From: Pigmentiphaga sp. NML030171
GTDB taxonomy: Bacteria > Pseudomonadota > Gammaproteobacteria > Burkholderiales > Burkholderiaceae_B
Assembly: GCF_002188635.1 (NCBI RefSeq)
Contig: NZ_NINX01000047.1
Span: 1-64,000, forward strand
Length of the DNA: 64,000 bases
Direction: 5' to 3'
Each line of letters opens with the position of its first letter. Position 1 is the stretch's first letter. Under the pieces are notes generated by a model. The model saw only the letters and a list, made by a program, of their open reading frames with translations. It did not search any database and was not told the origin of the DNA. The position numbers and the translations under genes are program-made. Of this stretch, positions 37,025 through 49,033 are shown piece by piece.

Positions 37025-37834
37025 ATGCCGTTCAAGCCCCATCCGCCCTGCCTGTCCGCCTCGACCGACGCGCCCGCGACGGCTGGCCCGGCCATGGCCC
37101 CGGAGCCGGGTGCCCCGGGCGCGGCATTCAGTCCTTTATACAGGCAAATCAAGGGCCTGATCCTGCAAAGCCTGGATCGCGGCGAATGGAAGCCGGGCGA
37201 GGCCATCCCCAGCGAGCTGGACCTGGCTGCCCGCTTCAAGGTCAGCCAGGGCACGGTGCGCAAGGCCATCGACGAACTGGCCGCCGACAACATCCTGCTG
37301 CGCCGGCAGGGCAAGGGCACCTTCGTCGCCACCCATCACGAGGACCGCGTCCGGTTCCGCTTCCTGCGCCTGGCGCCCGACGACGGGCAGCACGCCCGCT
37401 CGCGCAGCCGCTTCCTGGAGTGCCGCCGCCTGCGCGCGCCAGCCGAGGTGGCCAAGGCGCTCGAGCTGCGCGCGGGCGACAGCGTGGTGCTGGTACGCCG
37501 TGTGCTGTCATTCGGCGAGGTCCCCACCGTCATCGACGAGATCTGGCTGCCGGGTTCCCTGTTCAGGGGGCTGACGGCCGAACGCCTGGCCGAATACAAG
37601 GGCCCGATGTACGGCCTGTTCGAAAGCGAGTTCGGCGTGCGGATGATCCGCGCCGACGAGAAGATCCGCGCGGTCCCGGCCGGAGAGCCGGAGGCCGAGC
37701 TGTTGGATATCGAGGCGGGAACGCCTCTGCTGCAGGTGGAGCGGATCTCGTTCACCTACGGCGATCGCCCGGTCGAGATGCGCCGTGGGCTGTATCTGAC
37801 TTCGCGCTACCACTACCGGAACAGCCTCAATTGA
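37025..37834 (+). CDS. GntR/HutC-family regulator next to TCA-cycle genes
   Basis: 269 residues from the ATG at 37025. Residues ~38–105 are a GntR winged helix (YRQIKGLILQSLDRGEWKPGEAIPSELDLAARFKVSQGTVRKAIDELAADNILLRRQGKGTFVA); the rest is a UTRA effector domain (VRRVLSFGEVPTVIDEIWLPG … PLLQVERISFTYGDRPVEMRRGLYL). Lies between mdh and sdhC. By position it probably senses a carbon-metabolism intermediate and regulates mdh and/or sdh (inference). Confidence 0.88.
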   Translation: MPFKPHPPCLSASTDAPATAGPAMAPEPGAPGAAFSPLYRQIKGLILQSLDRGEWKPGEAIPSELDLAARFKVSQGTVRKAIDELAADNILLRRQGKGTFVATHHEDRVRFRFLRLAPDDGQHARSRSRFLECRRLRAPAEVAKALELRAGDSVVLVRRVLSFGEVPTVIDEIWLPGSLFRGLTAERLAEYKGPMYGLFESEFGVRMIRADEKIRAVPAGEPEAELLDIEAGTPLLQVERISFTYGDRPVEMRRGLYLTSRYHYRNSLN

Positions 37835-37853
37835 TGCCGTTTTGGGACACGAT

Positions 37854-37883
37854 TTGATACGGTGGCGCTGAATGGGCGAAAAT
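37854..37883 (+). promoter_or_regulatory. Weak candidate promoter of the sdh operon
   Basis: TTGATA, 18-bp spacer, GAAAAT, about 170 bp upstream of sdhC. The -10 is degenerate. I see no better match in the 215-bp region and no copy of the upstream dyad. Confidence 0.25.
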
Positions 37884-38049
37884 AGCAGGGTTTGCCTTAC
37901 TCGGCGGCTTTCGGGCGGCTTTGCGACGCCGGCTCCTGGAACCCCGACGAGAGCCTGGCCTGCCGGCCCGGTTTTCCTAGACGACTCCTGACGCCCAGTC
38001 TCGCAACAATGGTTTTTTTCATGGTTCGCTTACTTTACCCGAGGTCGTG

Positions 38050-38463
38050 ATGTCCGACTCTGCCGCAAAACCCCGCCCACAGTTCAGAAACATCAATATC
38101 ACGCAGATCGCGCGCTACCGGCTGCCGCTGGCCGGCAAGGTGTCGATCCTGCACCGCGTTTCCGGCTTCGCGTTGTTCCTGGCGCTGCCGCTGGTGCTGT
38201 TGCCGCTGTTCGAGCGCAGCCTGATTTCTGAGATCGGCTTCGCGCAGTTCCACGATTTCGTTTCCCATCCCCTGGTCAAGATCGTCCTGCTGGGCCTGAT
38301 CTGGGCGTACCTGCATCATTTCTGTGCGGGCATCCGGTTCCTGGCGCTGGATCTGCACAAGGGACTGGAAAAGCACACCGCCCAGCGCACCGCGGGCATC
38401 GTGCTGGTCGTCAGCCTGGCGCTGACCGTCGTCTTCGGTTTGAAACTGTTCGGAGTATTCTGA
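38050..38463 (+). CDS. sdhC: Succinate dehydrogenase cytochrome b556 subunit
   Basis: 137 residues, three membrane helices. The motif KVSILHRVSGFALF and the haem-ligand region YLHHFCAGIRFLALD are typical of SdhC. A GTG one codon earlier is possible, but GAGGT is better spaced to the ATG at 38050. Its stop overlaps the sdhD start (TGATG). Confidence 0.94.
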   Translation: MSDSAAKPRPQFRNINITQIARYRLPLAGKVSILHRVSGFALFLALPLVLLPLFERSLISEIGFAQFHDFVSHPLVKIVLLGLIWAYLHHFCAGIRFLALDLHKGLEKHTAQRTAGIVLVVSLALTVVFGLKLFGVF

Positions 38464-38846
38464 TGTCGGCCCCGCAAAATATCGGTCCCAAGCGCCTGGT
38501 CGTCGGCGCGCACTACGGCGTGAAGGACTGGATCCTCCAGCGCATCACCGCCGTCATCCTGGTCGTCTACACGCTGGTGCTGGGCATCGGCGCGCTGGTC
38601 ACTCCGGAATTCACCTACGAAAACTGGGTGCGCCTGTTCAATTTCGAAGTGCTCAGCTTCCCCCTGGGCAAGCTGCTGGCCATGCTGGCCTTCCTGTCGC
38701 TTGCCTATCACGCCTGGATCGGCGTGCGTGACATCTGGATGGACTACGTCAAGCCGACGGGCATCCGCCTGGCGCTGCAAGTCCTGACCGTTCTGTGGCT
38801 GGTCGGCTCCGTCGTCTATGCCGCTCAAATTCTGTGGAGAATCTAA
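38463..38846 (+). CDS. sdhD: Succinate dehydrogenase membrane anchor subunit
   Basis: 127 residues with three hydrophobic segments. The opening KRLVVGAHYGVKDWILQRITAVILVVYT and the haem/quinone segment LAYHAWIGVRDIWMDYVKP fit SdhD. Translationally coupled to sdhC. Confidence 0.93.
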   Translation: MSAPQNIGPKRLVVGAHYGVKDWILQRITAVILVVYTLVLGIGALVTPEFTYENWVRLFNFEVLSFPLGKLLAMLAFLSLAYHAWIGVRDIWMDYVKPTGIRLALQVLTVLWLVGSVVYAAQILWRI

Positions 38847-38849
38847 GTC

Positions 38850-40628
38850 GTGGCCGCCGTTAAATCTTCTCTTCCGCGCCGCCAGTTCGATGTGGTGGTC
38901 GTCGGCGCCGGTGGATCCGGCATGCGTTGCTCGCTGCAGCTGGCCCAGGCCGGCCTGAGCGTCGCCGTCTTCTCCAAGGTGTTCCCGACCCGTTCGCACA
39001 CCGTCGCGGCGCAGGGCGGCATCGGCGCCTCGCTGGGCAACATGAGTGAGGACAACTGGTTCTGGCACATGTACGACACCGTCAAGGGGTCGGACTGGCT
39101 GGGCGACCAGGACGCCATCGAATTCATGTGCCGCGAGGCCACCAACGCGGTCTACGAGCTCGAGCACTTCGGCATGCCGTTCGACCGCAACCCCAACGGC
39201 ACGATCTACCAGCGTCCGTTCGGCGGCCATACCGCCAACTTCGGCGAAAAGCCGGTGCAGCGCGCCTGTGCCGCCGCCGACCGGACCGGCCACGCGCTGC
39301 TGCACACCCTCTACCAGCGCAACGTCGCCGCCCGTACCCAGTTCTTCGTCGAATGGATGGCGCTGGACCTCATCCGTGACGCCGAGGGCGACGTGGTGGG
39401 CGTGACCGCGCTGGAAATGGAAACCGGCGAGATCTACATCTTCGAGGCCAAGACCACCGTGCTGGCCACGGGCGGCGCGGGCCGGATCTGGGCCGCCTCG
39501 ACCAACGCCTTCATCAACACCGGCGACGGCCTGGGCATGGCGGCGCGCGCGGGCCTGCCGCTGGAAGACATGGAGTTCTGGCAATTCCATCCCACCGGCG
39601 TGGCCGGTGCCGGCGTGCTGATCACCGAAGGCGTGCGCGGCGAGGGCGGCATCCTGCTGAACAAGGATGGCGAACGCTTCATGGAGCGCTACGCGCCCAC
39701 GCTGAAGGACCTGGCGCCGCGCGACTTCGTCTCGCGCTCGATGGACCAGGAAATCAAGGAAGGCCGCGGTGCCGGCCCCAACGGCGACTACGTGCTGCTC
39801 AAGCTCGACCACCTGGGCGCCGAGACCATCAACAAGCGCCTGCCGTCGATCCGCGAGATCGCGATCAAGTTCGCGAACGTCGATCCCATCAAGGAACCGA
39901 TCCCGGTCGTTCCGACCATCCACTACCAGATGGGCGGCATCCCGACCAACTACCACGGCCAGGTGGTCGTGCCCAAGGACGGCAATCCCAATGCCGTGGT
40001 CAACGGCCTGTACGCCATCGGCGAGTGCGCGTGCGTGTCGGTGCACGGTGCCAACCGCCTGGGCACGAACTCGCTGCTCGACCTGGTGGTGTTCGGCCGC
40101 GCGGCCGGCAACCACATCGTCGGCGCCGATCTGAAGCGCCGCAGCCACAAGGCCCTGCCGGGCGACGCCGCCGACTTCACGCTGGGCCGCGTCGACGCGA
40201 TGGAAAGCCGCAAGCAGGGCGAGCGCGTGCAGGACGTCGCCAACGACATCCGCAACTCCATGCAGCGCCACTGCGGCGTGTTCCGCACCCAGGCGCTGCT
40301 GGACGAGGGCGTGGGGCAGATCCTGGAACTGGCCGAGCGTGCCAAGAGCGTGGCCTTCCAGGACCATTCCAAGGTCTTCAACATGGCACGCGTGGAAGCG
40401 CTGGAGCTGGAGAACCTGATCGAAGTGGCGAAGGCGACCATCGTGTCGGCCGCGGCCCGCAACGAGAGCCGCGGCGCCCATGCGCACAGCGACTTCCCCG
40501 AGCGCGACGACCAGAACTGGCTGCGCCACTCGCTGTGGTACTCCGAAGGCAACCGCCTGGACTACAAGCCCGTGACGATGAAGCCGCTGACCGTCGACAG
40601 CTTCCCGCCCAAAGCTAGGACTTTTTAA
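38850..40628 (+). CDS. sdhA: Succinate dehydrogenase flavoprotein subunit
   Basis: 592 residues with a GTG start 3 bp after sdhD. FAD-binding VVVGAGGSGMRCSLQ, the covalent-FAD His in RSHTVAAQGGIGASL, the substrate loop FHPTGVAGAGVLITEGVRGEGG, and ECACVSVHGANRLGTNSLLD. Membrane-associated complex II; oxidises succinate. Separated from sdhB by a palindromic module rather than by direct coupling. Confidence 0.96.
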   Translation: MAAVKSSLPRRQFDVVVVGAGGSGMRCSLQLAQAGLSVAVFSKVFPTRSHTVAAQGGIGASLGNMSEDNWFWHMYDTVKGSDWLGDQDAIEFMCREATNAVYELEHFGMPFDRNPNGTIYQRPFGGHTANFGEKPVQRACAAADRTGHALLHTLYQRNVAARTQFFVEWMALDLIRDAEGDVVGVTALEMETGEIYIFEAKTTVLATGGAGRIWAASTNAFINTGDGLGMAARAGLPLEDMEFWQFHPTGVAGAGVLITEGVRGEGGILLNKDGERFMERYAPTLKDLAPRDFVSRSMDQEIKEGRGAGPNGDYVLLKLDHLGAETINKRLPSIREIAIKFANVDPIKEPIPVVPTIHYQMGGIPTNYHGQVVVPKDGNPNAVVNGLYAIGECACVSVHGANRLGTNSLLDLVVFGRAAGNHIVGADLKRRSHKALPGDAADFTLGRVDAMESRKQGERVQDVANDIRNSMQRHCGVFRTQALLDEGVGQILELAERAKSVAFQDHSKVFNMARVEALELENLIEVAKATIVSAAARNESRGAHAHSDFPERDDQNWLRHSLWYSEGNRLDYKPVTMKPLTVDSFPPKARTF

Positions 40629-40719
40629 CCCCCCCTACGCGCTGACGCGCGCCCCCCAGGGGGCGGCGCTGGCGGACCGGCAAAGCCGGATCCGCGGCGC
40701 CCAGGGTGAGGACCCCAAC
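40629..40719 (+). repeat. Intergenic palindromic module between sdhA and sdhB
   Basis: Starts directly after the sdhA stop: CCCCCCTACGCGCTGACGCGC, then GCCCCCCAGGGGGC, then a stem GGCGCTGGCGGACCGGC / GCCGGATCCGCGGCGCC around AAA. It may act as an mRNA-stabilising or attenuating structure inside the operon. Confidence 0.8.
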
Positions 40720-40736
40720 TTTTTTGGAGTGCTCTG

Positions 40737-41453
40737 ATGAGTGCTAAACGTGTTGTGAAGTTCGAAATCTACCGCTACGACCCCGACAAGGACGAGCGTC
40801 CCTACATGCAGAAGCTCGAGGTCGAGCTGGGCCCGAACGACAAGATGCTGCTTGACGCGCTGGTGCGCATCAAGAACGACGTCGACGACAGCCTGTCCTT
40901 CCGCCGCTCGTGCCGCGAGGGCGTGTGCGGGTCCGACGCCATGAACATCAACGGCAAGAACGGCCTGTCGTGCACGACCAACCTGCTCGACCTGAAGCAG
41001 CCCATCGTGCTCAAGCCGCTGCCCGGCCTGCCGGTCATCCGCGACCTGATCGTGGACATGACCCACTTCTTCAACCAGTACCACTCGGTCAAGCCGTTCC
41101 TGATCAACGACACGCCGCCGCCCGAGAAGGAGCGCCTGCAGTCGCCCGAGGCCCGCGAAGAGCTGGACGGCCTGTATGAGTGTATTCTGTGTGCTTGCTG
41201 CTCGACGTCGTGCCCGTCGTTCTGGTGGAACCCCGACAAGTTCGTGGGGCCGGCCGGACTGCTGCAGGCCTACCGCTTCCTCGCGGACAGCCGCGACGAG
41301 GCGACCGGGGAACGTTTGGACAACCTCGAGGATCCATACCGTTTGTTCCGTTGCCACACCATCATGAACTGCGTCGACGTCTGTCCCAAGGGGCTGAACC
41401 CCACCCGGGCAATAGGCAAGATCAAGGAAATGATGGCCCGGCGGGCGATCTGA
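40737..41453 (+). CDS. sdhB: Succinate dehydrogenase iron–sulfur subunit
   Basis: 238 residues. [2Fe–2S] ligands in [14 protein letters not shown]…CTTN, and [4Fe–4S]/[3Fe–4S] ligands in [16 protein letters not shown] and [17 protein letters not shown]. Passes electrons from SdhA to quinone. Followed by sdhE after 4 bp. Confidence 0.96.
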   Translation: MSAKRVVKFEIYRYDPDKDERPYMQKLEVELGPNDKMLLDALVRIKNDVDDSLSFRRSCREGVCGSDAMNINGKNGLSCTTNLLDLKQPIVLKPLPGLPVIRDLIVDMTHFFNQYHSVKPFLINDTPPPEKERLQSPEAREELDGLYECILCACCSTSCPSFWWNPDKFVGPAGLLQAYRFLADSRDEATGERLDNLEDPYRLFRCHTIMNCVDVCPKGLNPTRAIGKIKEMMARRAI

Positions 41454-41457
41454 CGCC

Positions 41458-41721
41458 GTGGTGCCGGAGTTTTCCCTGCATGACCGGACGCGCCTGCGCT
41501 GGCGCGCCCGGCGCGGGCTGCTCGAGAACGACCTGATACTGACGCGTTTCCTGGACGCGTACGAATCCCGGCTCACCGACGCCGACGTGGCGGAGTTGAC
41601 CCGGTTGCTCGAGCTGTCCGACAACGAGCTGATGGACTATCTGCTGGCTCGCAAGGAACCCGAGGGAGACCTTGCCACGCCGGCCATGCAGGATTTGCTG
41701 AAGCGGCTGCGCTCGGTGTGA
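41458..41721 (+). CDS. sdhE: SdhE, FAD assembly factor for SdhA
   Basis: 87 residues with tandem GTG start codons (41458 and 41461). The conserved RGLLEND motif (family RGxxE) sits at residues ~19–25, and the small helical fold with DYLLARKEP near the C-terminus matches the SdhE/CptB family. Promotes covalent flavinylation of SdhA. Gene order sdhB-sdhE-gltA supports the role. Confidence 0.92.
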   Translation: MVPEFSLHDRTRLRWRARRGLLENDLILTRFLDAYESRLTDADVAELTRLLELSDNELMDYLLARKEPEGDLATPAMQDLLKRLRSV

Positions 41722-41767
41722 GCGGCCGAGTCCATGTGAACTGATTTTGATGGAAGAGGAACATCCG

Positions 41768-43078
<1,311 letters not shown>

Positions 43079-43123
43079 TCCCTTGGCCGGCGGCTTGCCG
43101 CCGGCGAGCGAGGTCCTTCCCCG

Positions 43124-43153
43124 AAACCCGCCTGCTTGCAGGCGGGTTTTTTT
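43124..43153 (+). terminator. Rho-independent terminator after gltA
   Basis: AAACCCGCCTG / CAGGCGGGTTT stem with CTTG loop and a run of seven T. A second GC-rich hairpin (GGCGGCTTGCCGCC) lies between it and the gltA stop. Confidence 0.92.
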
Positions 43154-43210
43154 CATCGCCGGACCGTCCCAAGAAGAAAAAGTGCCCCCTTGAGGGAGCA
43201 TCGCCGCGGG

Positions 43211-43747
43211 TCAGAGGCTTCGGGCGGCCAGGCCGCGCCGGTTCCACGGCAGCCTGGCCAGCACACGGGCCAGGCCGCAGAAGCCGGACAGCCCGGCGAA
43301 TACCAGCCCGCCACCGACCAGCCCGGACAACAGGTGGAACCAGGGACTGATCGTCACGCCCAGGACCACGCCCAGCACGACCAGCGTGCCGGCAACGATC
43401 TGGACCTGCCGCTGGAGCTCCAGCGGCTGGGAGCGATCCCGCACCACGGGCAGGCCGGCGCGTTTCCAGGCATCGAGTCCGCCTTCCAGGATGCAGGCGT
43501 CGCCAGGGGCTTGGGCGGCCAGCGCCTGCGCATGCATGCGCGTGCGGTTGCCGGATCGGCAGTGAAAGACGATGGACGTGCCGGGGACGGCCAGCGGCCC
43601 GGCGTCGGCCAGCCGGGCAAGCGGTATGTGGCGCGCGCCCGGGATGCGTTCCCGCGCGTGTTCGTCGGCATCGCGGATGTCGACCAGCAGGGCGCCCTGG
43701 TCGAGCAGGGCGGAGGCGGCGTGGGGGGGAAGCAGGCGGGGCGTCAT
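43211..43747 (-). CDS. Membrane-bound rhodanese (rhodanese + DUF2892)
   Basis: 178 residues from the ATG at 43747. Residues ~10–100 are a rhodanese domain with active-site loop FHCRSGNRTRM (persulfide Cys), then a DUF2892-type two-helix membrane segment (VQIVAGTLVVLGVVLGV … LSGLVGGGLVFAGLSGFCGL). It handles sulfane sulfur at the membrane. Its ATG overlaps the stop of the ArsR-type regulator (ATGA). Confidence 0.87.
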   Translation of the reverse strand: MTPRLLPPHAASALLDQGALLVDIRDADEHARERIPGARHIPLARLADAGPLAVPGTSIVFHCRSGNRTRMHAQALAAQAPGDACILEGGLDAWKRAGLPVVRDRSQPLELQRQVQIVAGTLVVLGVVLGVTISPWFHLLSGLVGGGLVFAGLSGFCGLARVLARLPWNRRGLAARSL

Positions 43748-44076
43748 GATGTGCTGTCCTTGGAAGGGGGGCAGAAGATCGCCTTGAGCGTGGCGATCAG
43801 CCGCGCCACGTCGGGGTTGGCGATGCGGTAGTGCAGGGTCTGGGACGTCCTGCGGAACGAGACCAGGCCTTCGTCGCGCATCCTGGCCAGGTGCTGGGAC
43901 AGCGCGGACTGGCTGAGCGGCACCTGGGCCAGCAGTTCGCCCACGGTGAGCTCGCCGTGTTCGATCAGCAGGCACAGCACCAGCAGCCGGGATTCGTTGC
44001 CTACCGAGCGCAGCAGCGCCGCGGCCTGGGCGGCTCCTTCTTGCATGAAGCGCCTGTCTTCCGGGGATAAGGGCAT
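43744..44076 (-). CDS. ArsR-family persulfide sensor, BigR/SqrR-like
   Basis: 110 residues. The winged helix (LTVGELLAQVPLSQSALSQHLARMRDEGLVSFRR) is flanked by two cysteines, C35 (LLVLCLLIEHGE) and C102 (LKAIFCPP), matching in position and spacing the redox pair of BigR/SqrR sensors that form a polysulfide bridge. It lacks the CVC metal motif of ArsR/SmtB metal sensors. First gene of an operon with a rhodanese, which fits control of sulfide/persulfide detoxification. Confidence 0.85.
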   Translation of the reverse strand: MPLSPEDRRFMQEGAAQAAALLRSVGNESRLLVLCLLIEHGELTVGELLAQVPLSQSALSQHLARMRDEGLVSFRRTSQTLHYRIANPDVARLIATLKAIFCPPSKDSTS

Positions 44077-44096
44077 GGTCTTGATTGATTAGTAAA

Positions 44097-44118
44097 ATCT
44101 AATTTAGATAATTCTAAA
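44097..44118. promoter_or_regulatory. Overlapping palindromes upstream of the BigR-like gene
   Basis: ATCTAATTTAGAT (44097–44109) and TTTAGATAATTCTAAA (44103–44118) overlap, 20–40 bp before the regulator start. A plus-strand TTGATT-N16-GATAAT promoter (44085–44112) runs through the site, so the repressor could control transcription in both directions. Confidence 0.6.
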
Positions 44119-44249
44119 TAAATGGGCGGAAATTGTCCATCAAGATGGCCAATTCTCGTATCTTGGTTCGATCCCGCACATCGCAAAATCGCGCGAAGCC
44201 GATCGTTGCTTCGCAAAAAAACCGGCTTTCATAGGCCGGTTTTTTTTTC
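44119..44249 (+). ncRNA. Candidate small RNA between the BigR-like operator and aceA
   Basis: A plus-strand promoter-like pair (TTGATT/GATAAT) is followed by three hairpins in 130 nt: AATTGTCCATC/GATGGCCAATT, GCGAAGC/GCTTCGC, and a terminator stem AACCGGC/GCCGGTT with eight T. No open frame of note lies inside. The alternative is that this is only a bidirectional terminator plus leader DNA. Confidence 0.35.
44214..44249. terminator. Bidirectional Rho-independent terminator
   Basis: AAAAAAACCGGC … GCCGGTTTTTTTT; T runs follow the stem on both strands. It isolates aceA from upstream transcription and would end the candidate small RNA. Confidence 0.85.
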
Positions 44250-44419
44250 TCATCATGGAATTTAAATTTTAAGTTATTGATTTTTTTAAATAAAAAATAA
44301 TTCTTATACAAGAGAAGAAAGATTGATTGCATTGCAGCATATCTATAGATTGTTTCTTACCCGGCACCGCGGCCGCCAGGATTTCCAACCGTCGTTCCCT
44401 ACCCTTGAAGGAGACATTC

Positions 44420-45739
<1,320 letters not shown>

Positions 45740-45758
45740 GCGTGAAGAGGGCGTGATG

Positions 45759-45792
45759 GCTCCCGGTGTGGTGCATGCACCGCATCGGGAGC
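45759..45792 (+). repeat. Perfect hairpin 3' of aceA
   Basis: GCTCCCGGTGTGGTG pairs with CACCGCATCGGGAGC (15 bp including two G·U) around CATG, 20 bp after the aceA stop. No T run follows, so it looks more like a stabilising hairpin or Rho-aided end than a classical terminator. The rest of the 45740–46068 gap holds a smaller hairpin (GCTGCG-T-CGCAGC) and the sucA leader; no clear promoter seen. Confidence 0.6.
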
Positions 45793-46068
45793 GGACAGGC
45801 GCTGCGTCGCAGCACCGGAACTTGCGGACATGCGCCGGGTCATCCAGTACAGTGGCTGTCGTCCAAACCGCCACACTCGCACGGCTTTTCCGAGCGAGGG
45901 AAGTCCCTAAGTGCTATGCTTTACAGGTTTATTGATTTAATTCCTTCCAACCGAAAGGTTCCATCAACCGCCTTCTGCACTAGCTATCCGCTAATCGGCC
46001 GAGCCGTGTCGCGGAAGGTCCGTCCTGCATCGAACGGGTGAAACACCCGGCAAGGTGAAGCGCAAATC

Positions 46069-48936
46069 ATGTCCAGCATCCAAGAATCCAGCACCTCGTA
46101 TCTGTTCGGGGGTAATGCGCCGTACGTGGAAGAACTCTACGAGGCCTACCTCGACAATCCGGGTTCCGTTCCCGACAACTGGCGCAATTATTTCGACCAG
46201 TTGCAGCACACGCCGGCGGTTGACGGCCAGGAATCCACCCGCGACCAGGCCCATGCGCCGGTCATCGAATCCTTTGCCCAGCGCGCGCGCGCCAATGCCT
46301 TCCTGCCGCGTACCGCCGAAAGCGACCTGTCGGTCGCGGGCAAGCAGGTCCACGTCCAGTCCATCATCGCCGCCTACCGCTATCTCGGCGCGCGCTGGGC
46401 CGATCTCGACCCGCTGCAGCGCCAGGAGCGCCCGGCCATCCCCGAGCTGGAGCCGAGCTTCTACGGCCTGACCGAAGCGGACATGGACAAGGTCTACTCC
46501 GCCACCAACACCTACTTCACGACCGCCGAGCACATGACGCTGCGCGAGATCGTGAAGGCGCTGCGCGACACGTACTGCCGCAGCATCGGCGTCGAGTTCA
46601 TGCACGTGTCCGACCCGGTCATCAAGCGCTGGATCCAGCAACGCCTGGAAAGCACGCAAGCCACGCCCAGCCTGACGGCCGAGCAGAAGAAGCACGTGCT
46701 GGACCGCCTGACCGCCGCCGAAGGCCTGGAACGCTACCTGCACACCAAGTACGTCGGCCAGAAGCGCTTCTCGCTGGAAGGCGGCGAAAGCTTCATCGCG
46801 GCCATCGACGAGCTGATCCAGCATGCCGGCGAATGCGGCATCCAGGAAGTGGTGCTGGGCATGGCCCACCGCGGCCGCCTGAACGTGCTGGTGAACACGC
46901 TGGGCAAGATGCCCAAGGACCTGTTCGCCGAATTCGAAGGCAAGTACGACGACGGCGGCCTGGCTGCCGGCGACGTGAAGTACCACAAGGGCTTCTCGAG
47001 CGACATCTCGACCCGCGGCGGTCCCGTCCACGTGTCGCTGGCGTTCAACCCGTCGCACCTGGAAATCGTCAACCCCGTGGTCGAGGGCAGCGCCCGTGCG
47101 CGCCAGGAGCGCCGCGGCATGGAAGGCGGCAAGCAGGTGCTGCCCGTGCTGGTCCACGGCGACGCGGCCTTCATCGGCCAGGGTGTCGTCATGGAAACCC
47201 TGAACCTCGCGCAGACCCGCGGCTACGGCACGGGCGGCACGGTGCATCTGGTCATCAACAACCAGATCGGCTTCACCACCTCCGATCCGCGCGACACCCG
47301 CTCCACGCTGTATTGCACCGACGTGGTCAAGATGATCGAGGCGCCGGTGCTGCACGTGAACGGCGACGATCCCGAAGCCGTCGTGTTCGCCACCCGCCTG
47401 GCCCTGGACTTCCGCGTCGAGTTCCAGAAGGACATCGTGGTCGACATCGTCTGCTTCCGCAAGCTGGGCCACAACGAGCAGGACACGCCCGCGCTGACCC
47501 AGCCGCTGATGTACAAGCGCATCGGCCAGCACCCCGGCACCCGCAAGCTGTACGCCGACAAGCTGGCGGTGCAGGGCGTGATCGGCCCGGACGAGGGCGA
47601 TGAATACGTCAAGCGCTTCCGCGCCGCCATGGACGAAGGCCGCCACACGGTCGATCCCGTCCTGACCGACTACAAGAACAAGTACGCCGTCGACTGGTCG
47701 CCCTTCCTGGGCCGCAAGTGGACGGACGCCGCCGACACCGCCATGCCGCAGGCCGAGCTCAAGCGCCTGGGCGAGCGCATCACGACGGTGCCGGAAGGCT
47801 TCAAGGTCCACCCCATCGTCGAGAAGGTACTGGCCGACCGCCGCGCCATGGCGCGCGGTGAAATGAACCTGGACTGGGGCATGGGCGAGCACCTGGCCTT
47901 CGCCAGCCTGGTGGCCGCCGGCTACCCGGTGCGCCTGACCGGCCAGGATTCGGGCCGGGGCACCTTCACCCACCGCCATGCCGTGCTGCACGACCAGAAG
48001 CGCGAGCGCTGGGATTCGGGCGTGTACGTGCCGCTGCAGAACGTGTCCGAAGCGCAGGCGCCGTTCCGCGTCATCGATTCGCTGCTGTCGGAAGAGGCCG
48101 TCATGGGCTTCGAGTACGGCTACTCGACCGCCGAGCCCAACTCGCTGGTGATCTGGGAAGGCCAGTTCGGCGACTTCGCCAACGGCGCCCAGGTCGTGAT
48201 CGACCAGTTCATCAGCTCGGGCGAAGCCAAGTGGGGCCGCCAGTCGGGCCTGGTGCTGATGCTGCCGCACGGCTACGAAGGGCAGGGCCCCGAACACTCG
48301 TCGGGCCGCATCGAGCGCTTCCTGCAACTGTGCGCCGATACCAACATGCAAGTGGTGCAGCCGACCACCGCCGCGCAGATCTTCCATCTGCTGCGCCGCC
48401 AGATGATCCGCCAGTTCCGCAAGCCGCTGGTCATCTTCACGCCCAAGTCGCTGCTGCGAAACAAGGATGCCACCTCGCCGCTGTCCGACCTGAGCAAGGG
48501 GTCGTTCCAGACGCTGATCGGCGAAGTCGACGAGACGATCGACGCTTCCAAGGTCAAGCGCCTGCTGGTCTGCTCGGGCAAGGTCTACTACGACCTGGTC
48601 AACTCCCGCAAGGAGCGCGGCGCCAACGACGTGGCCATCGCCCGTGTCGAACAGCTGTATCCGTTCCCGCACAAGAGCCTGGCCGCCGAGCTCAAGAAGT
48701 ACCCGAACGCCACCGAGGTGATCTGGGTGCAGGACGAGCCGCAGAACCAGGGCCCGTGGTTCTACGTGCAGCATCACCTGTACGAGAACATGGGCGAAGG
48801 CCAGAAGCTCGCCTACGCCGGCCGCCCGGCCTCGGCCTCGCCGGCCGTCGGCTACTACTCCAAGCACATGGAACAGCTCAAGGCGCTGCTCGACCAGGCC
48901 TTCGGCCGTCTCAAGGGCATCGTGCTGACCAAGTGA
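46069..48936 (+). CDS. sucA: 2-oxoglutarate dehydrogenase E1 component
   Basis: 955 residues. The N-terminal segment [25 protein letters not shown] is the E2-binding helix of OdhA/SucA; the ThDP-binding core includes [42 protein letters not shown] and [12 protein letters not shown]. Decarboxylates 2-oxoglutarate and transfers succinyl to the lipoyl domain of SucB. AAGGTGAAG precedes the start. First gene of sucA-sucB-lpd. Confidence 0.96.
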   Translation: MSSIQESSTSYLFGGNAPYVEELYEAYLDNPGSVPDNWRNYFDQLQHTPAVDGQESTRDQAHAPVIESFAQRARANAFLPRTAESDLSVAGKQVHVQSIIAAYRYLGARWADLDPLQRQERPAIPELEPSFYGLTEADMDKVYSATNTYFTTAEHMTLREIVKALRDTYCRSIGVEFMHVSDPVIKRWIQQRLESTQATPSLTAEQKKHVLDRLTAAEGLERYLHTKYVGQKRFSLEGGESFIAAIDELIQHAGECGIQEVVLGMAHRGRLNVLVNTLGKMPKDLFAEFEGKYDDGGLAAGDVKYHKGFSSDISTRGGPVHVSLAFNPSHLEIVNPVVEGSARARQERRGMEGGKQVLPVLVHGDAAFIGQGVVMETLNLAQTRGYGTGGTVHLVINNQIGFTTSDPRDTRSTLYCTDVVKMIEAPVLHVNGDDPEAVVFATRLALDFRVEFQKDIVVDIVCFRKLGHNEQDTPALTQPLMYKRIGQHPGTRKLYADKLAVQGVIGPDEGDEYVKRFRAAMDEGRHTVDPVLTDYKNKYAVDWSPFLGRKWTDAADTAMPQAELKRLGERITTVPEGFKVHPIVEKVLADRRAMARGEMNLDWGMGEHLAFASLVAAGYPVRLTGQDSGRGTFTHRHAVLHDQKRERWDSGVYVPLQNVSEAQAPFRVIDSLLSEEAVMGFEYGYSTAEPNSLVIWEGQFGDFANGAQVVIDQFISSGEAKWGRQSGLVLMLPHGYEGQGPEHSSGRIERFLQLCADTNMQVVQPTTAAQIFHLLRRQMIRQFRKPLVIFTPKSLLRNKDATSPLSDLSKGSFQTLIGEVDETIDASKVKRLLVCSGKVYYDLVNSRKERGANDVAIARVEQLYPFPHKSLAAELKKYPNATEVIWVQDEPQNQGPWFYVQHHLYENMGEGQKLAYAGRPASASPAVGYYSKHMEQLKALLDQAFGRLKGIVLTK

Positions 48937-49033
48937 TCCTTACGTCCGGGACCGCCGCTTGCAGGCGGCCCCGACTCCCGGCCGCGTGGCGCCGGTCCAA
49001 GAAAGAACTCCCCATACTTGCGGAATAACTGAC

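Noticed and set aside
41458-41721. sdhE frame as a chance ORF
   Set aside because: Rejected as noise at first because of the GTG start, but the RGxxE motif and position between sdhB and gltA make it real.
43176-43206. Possible sixth copy of the palindromic module after gltA
   Set aside because: Only a short TGCCCCCTTGAGGGAGCA fragment is present; the diagnostic long stem is missing, so it is at most a remnant.
45991-48867. 958-codon open frame antisense to sucA
   Set aside because: Shadow of sucA codon bias; no motifs, repetitive Val/Leu/His/Gln composition.
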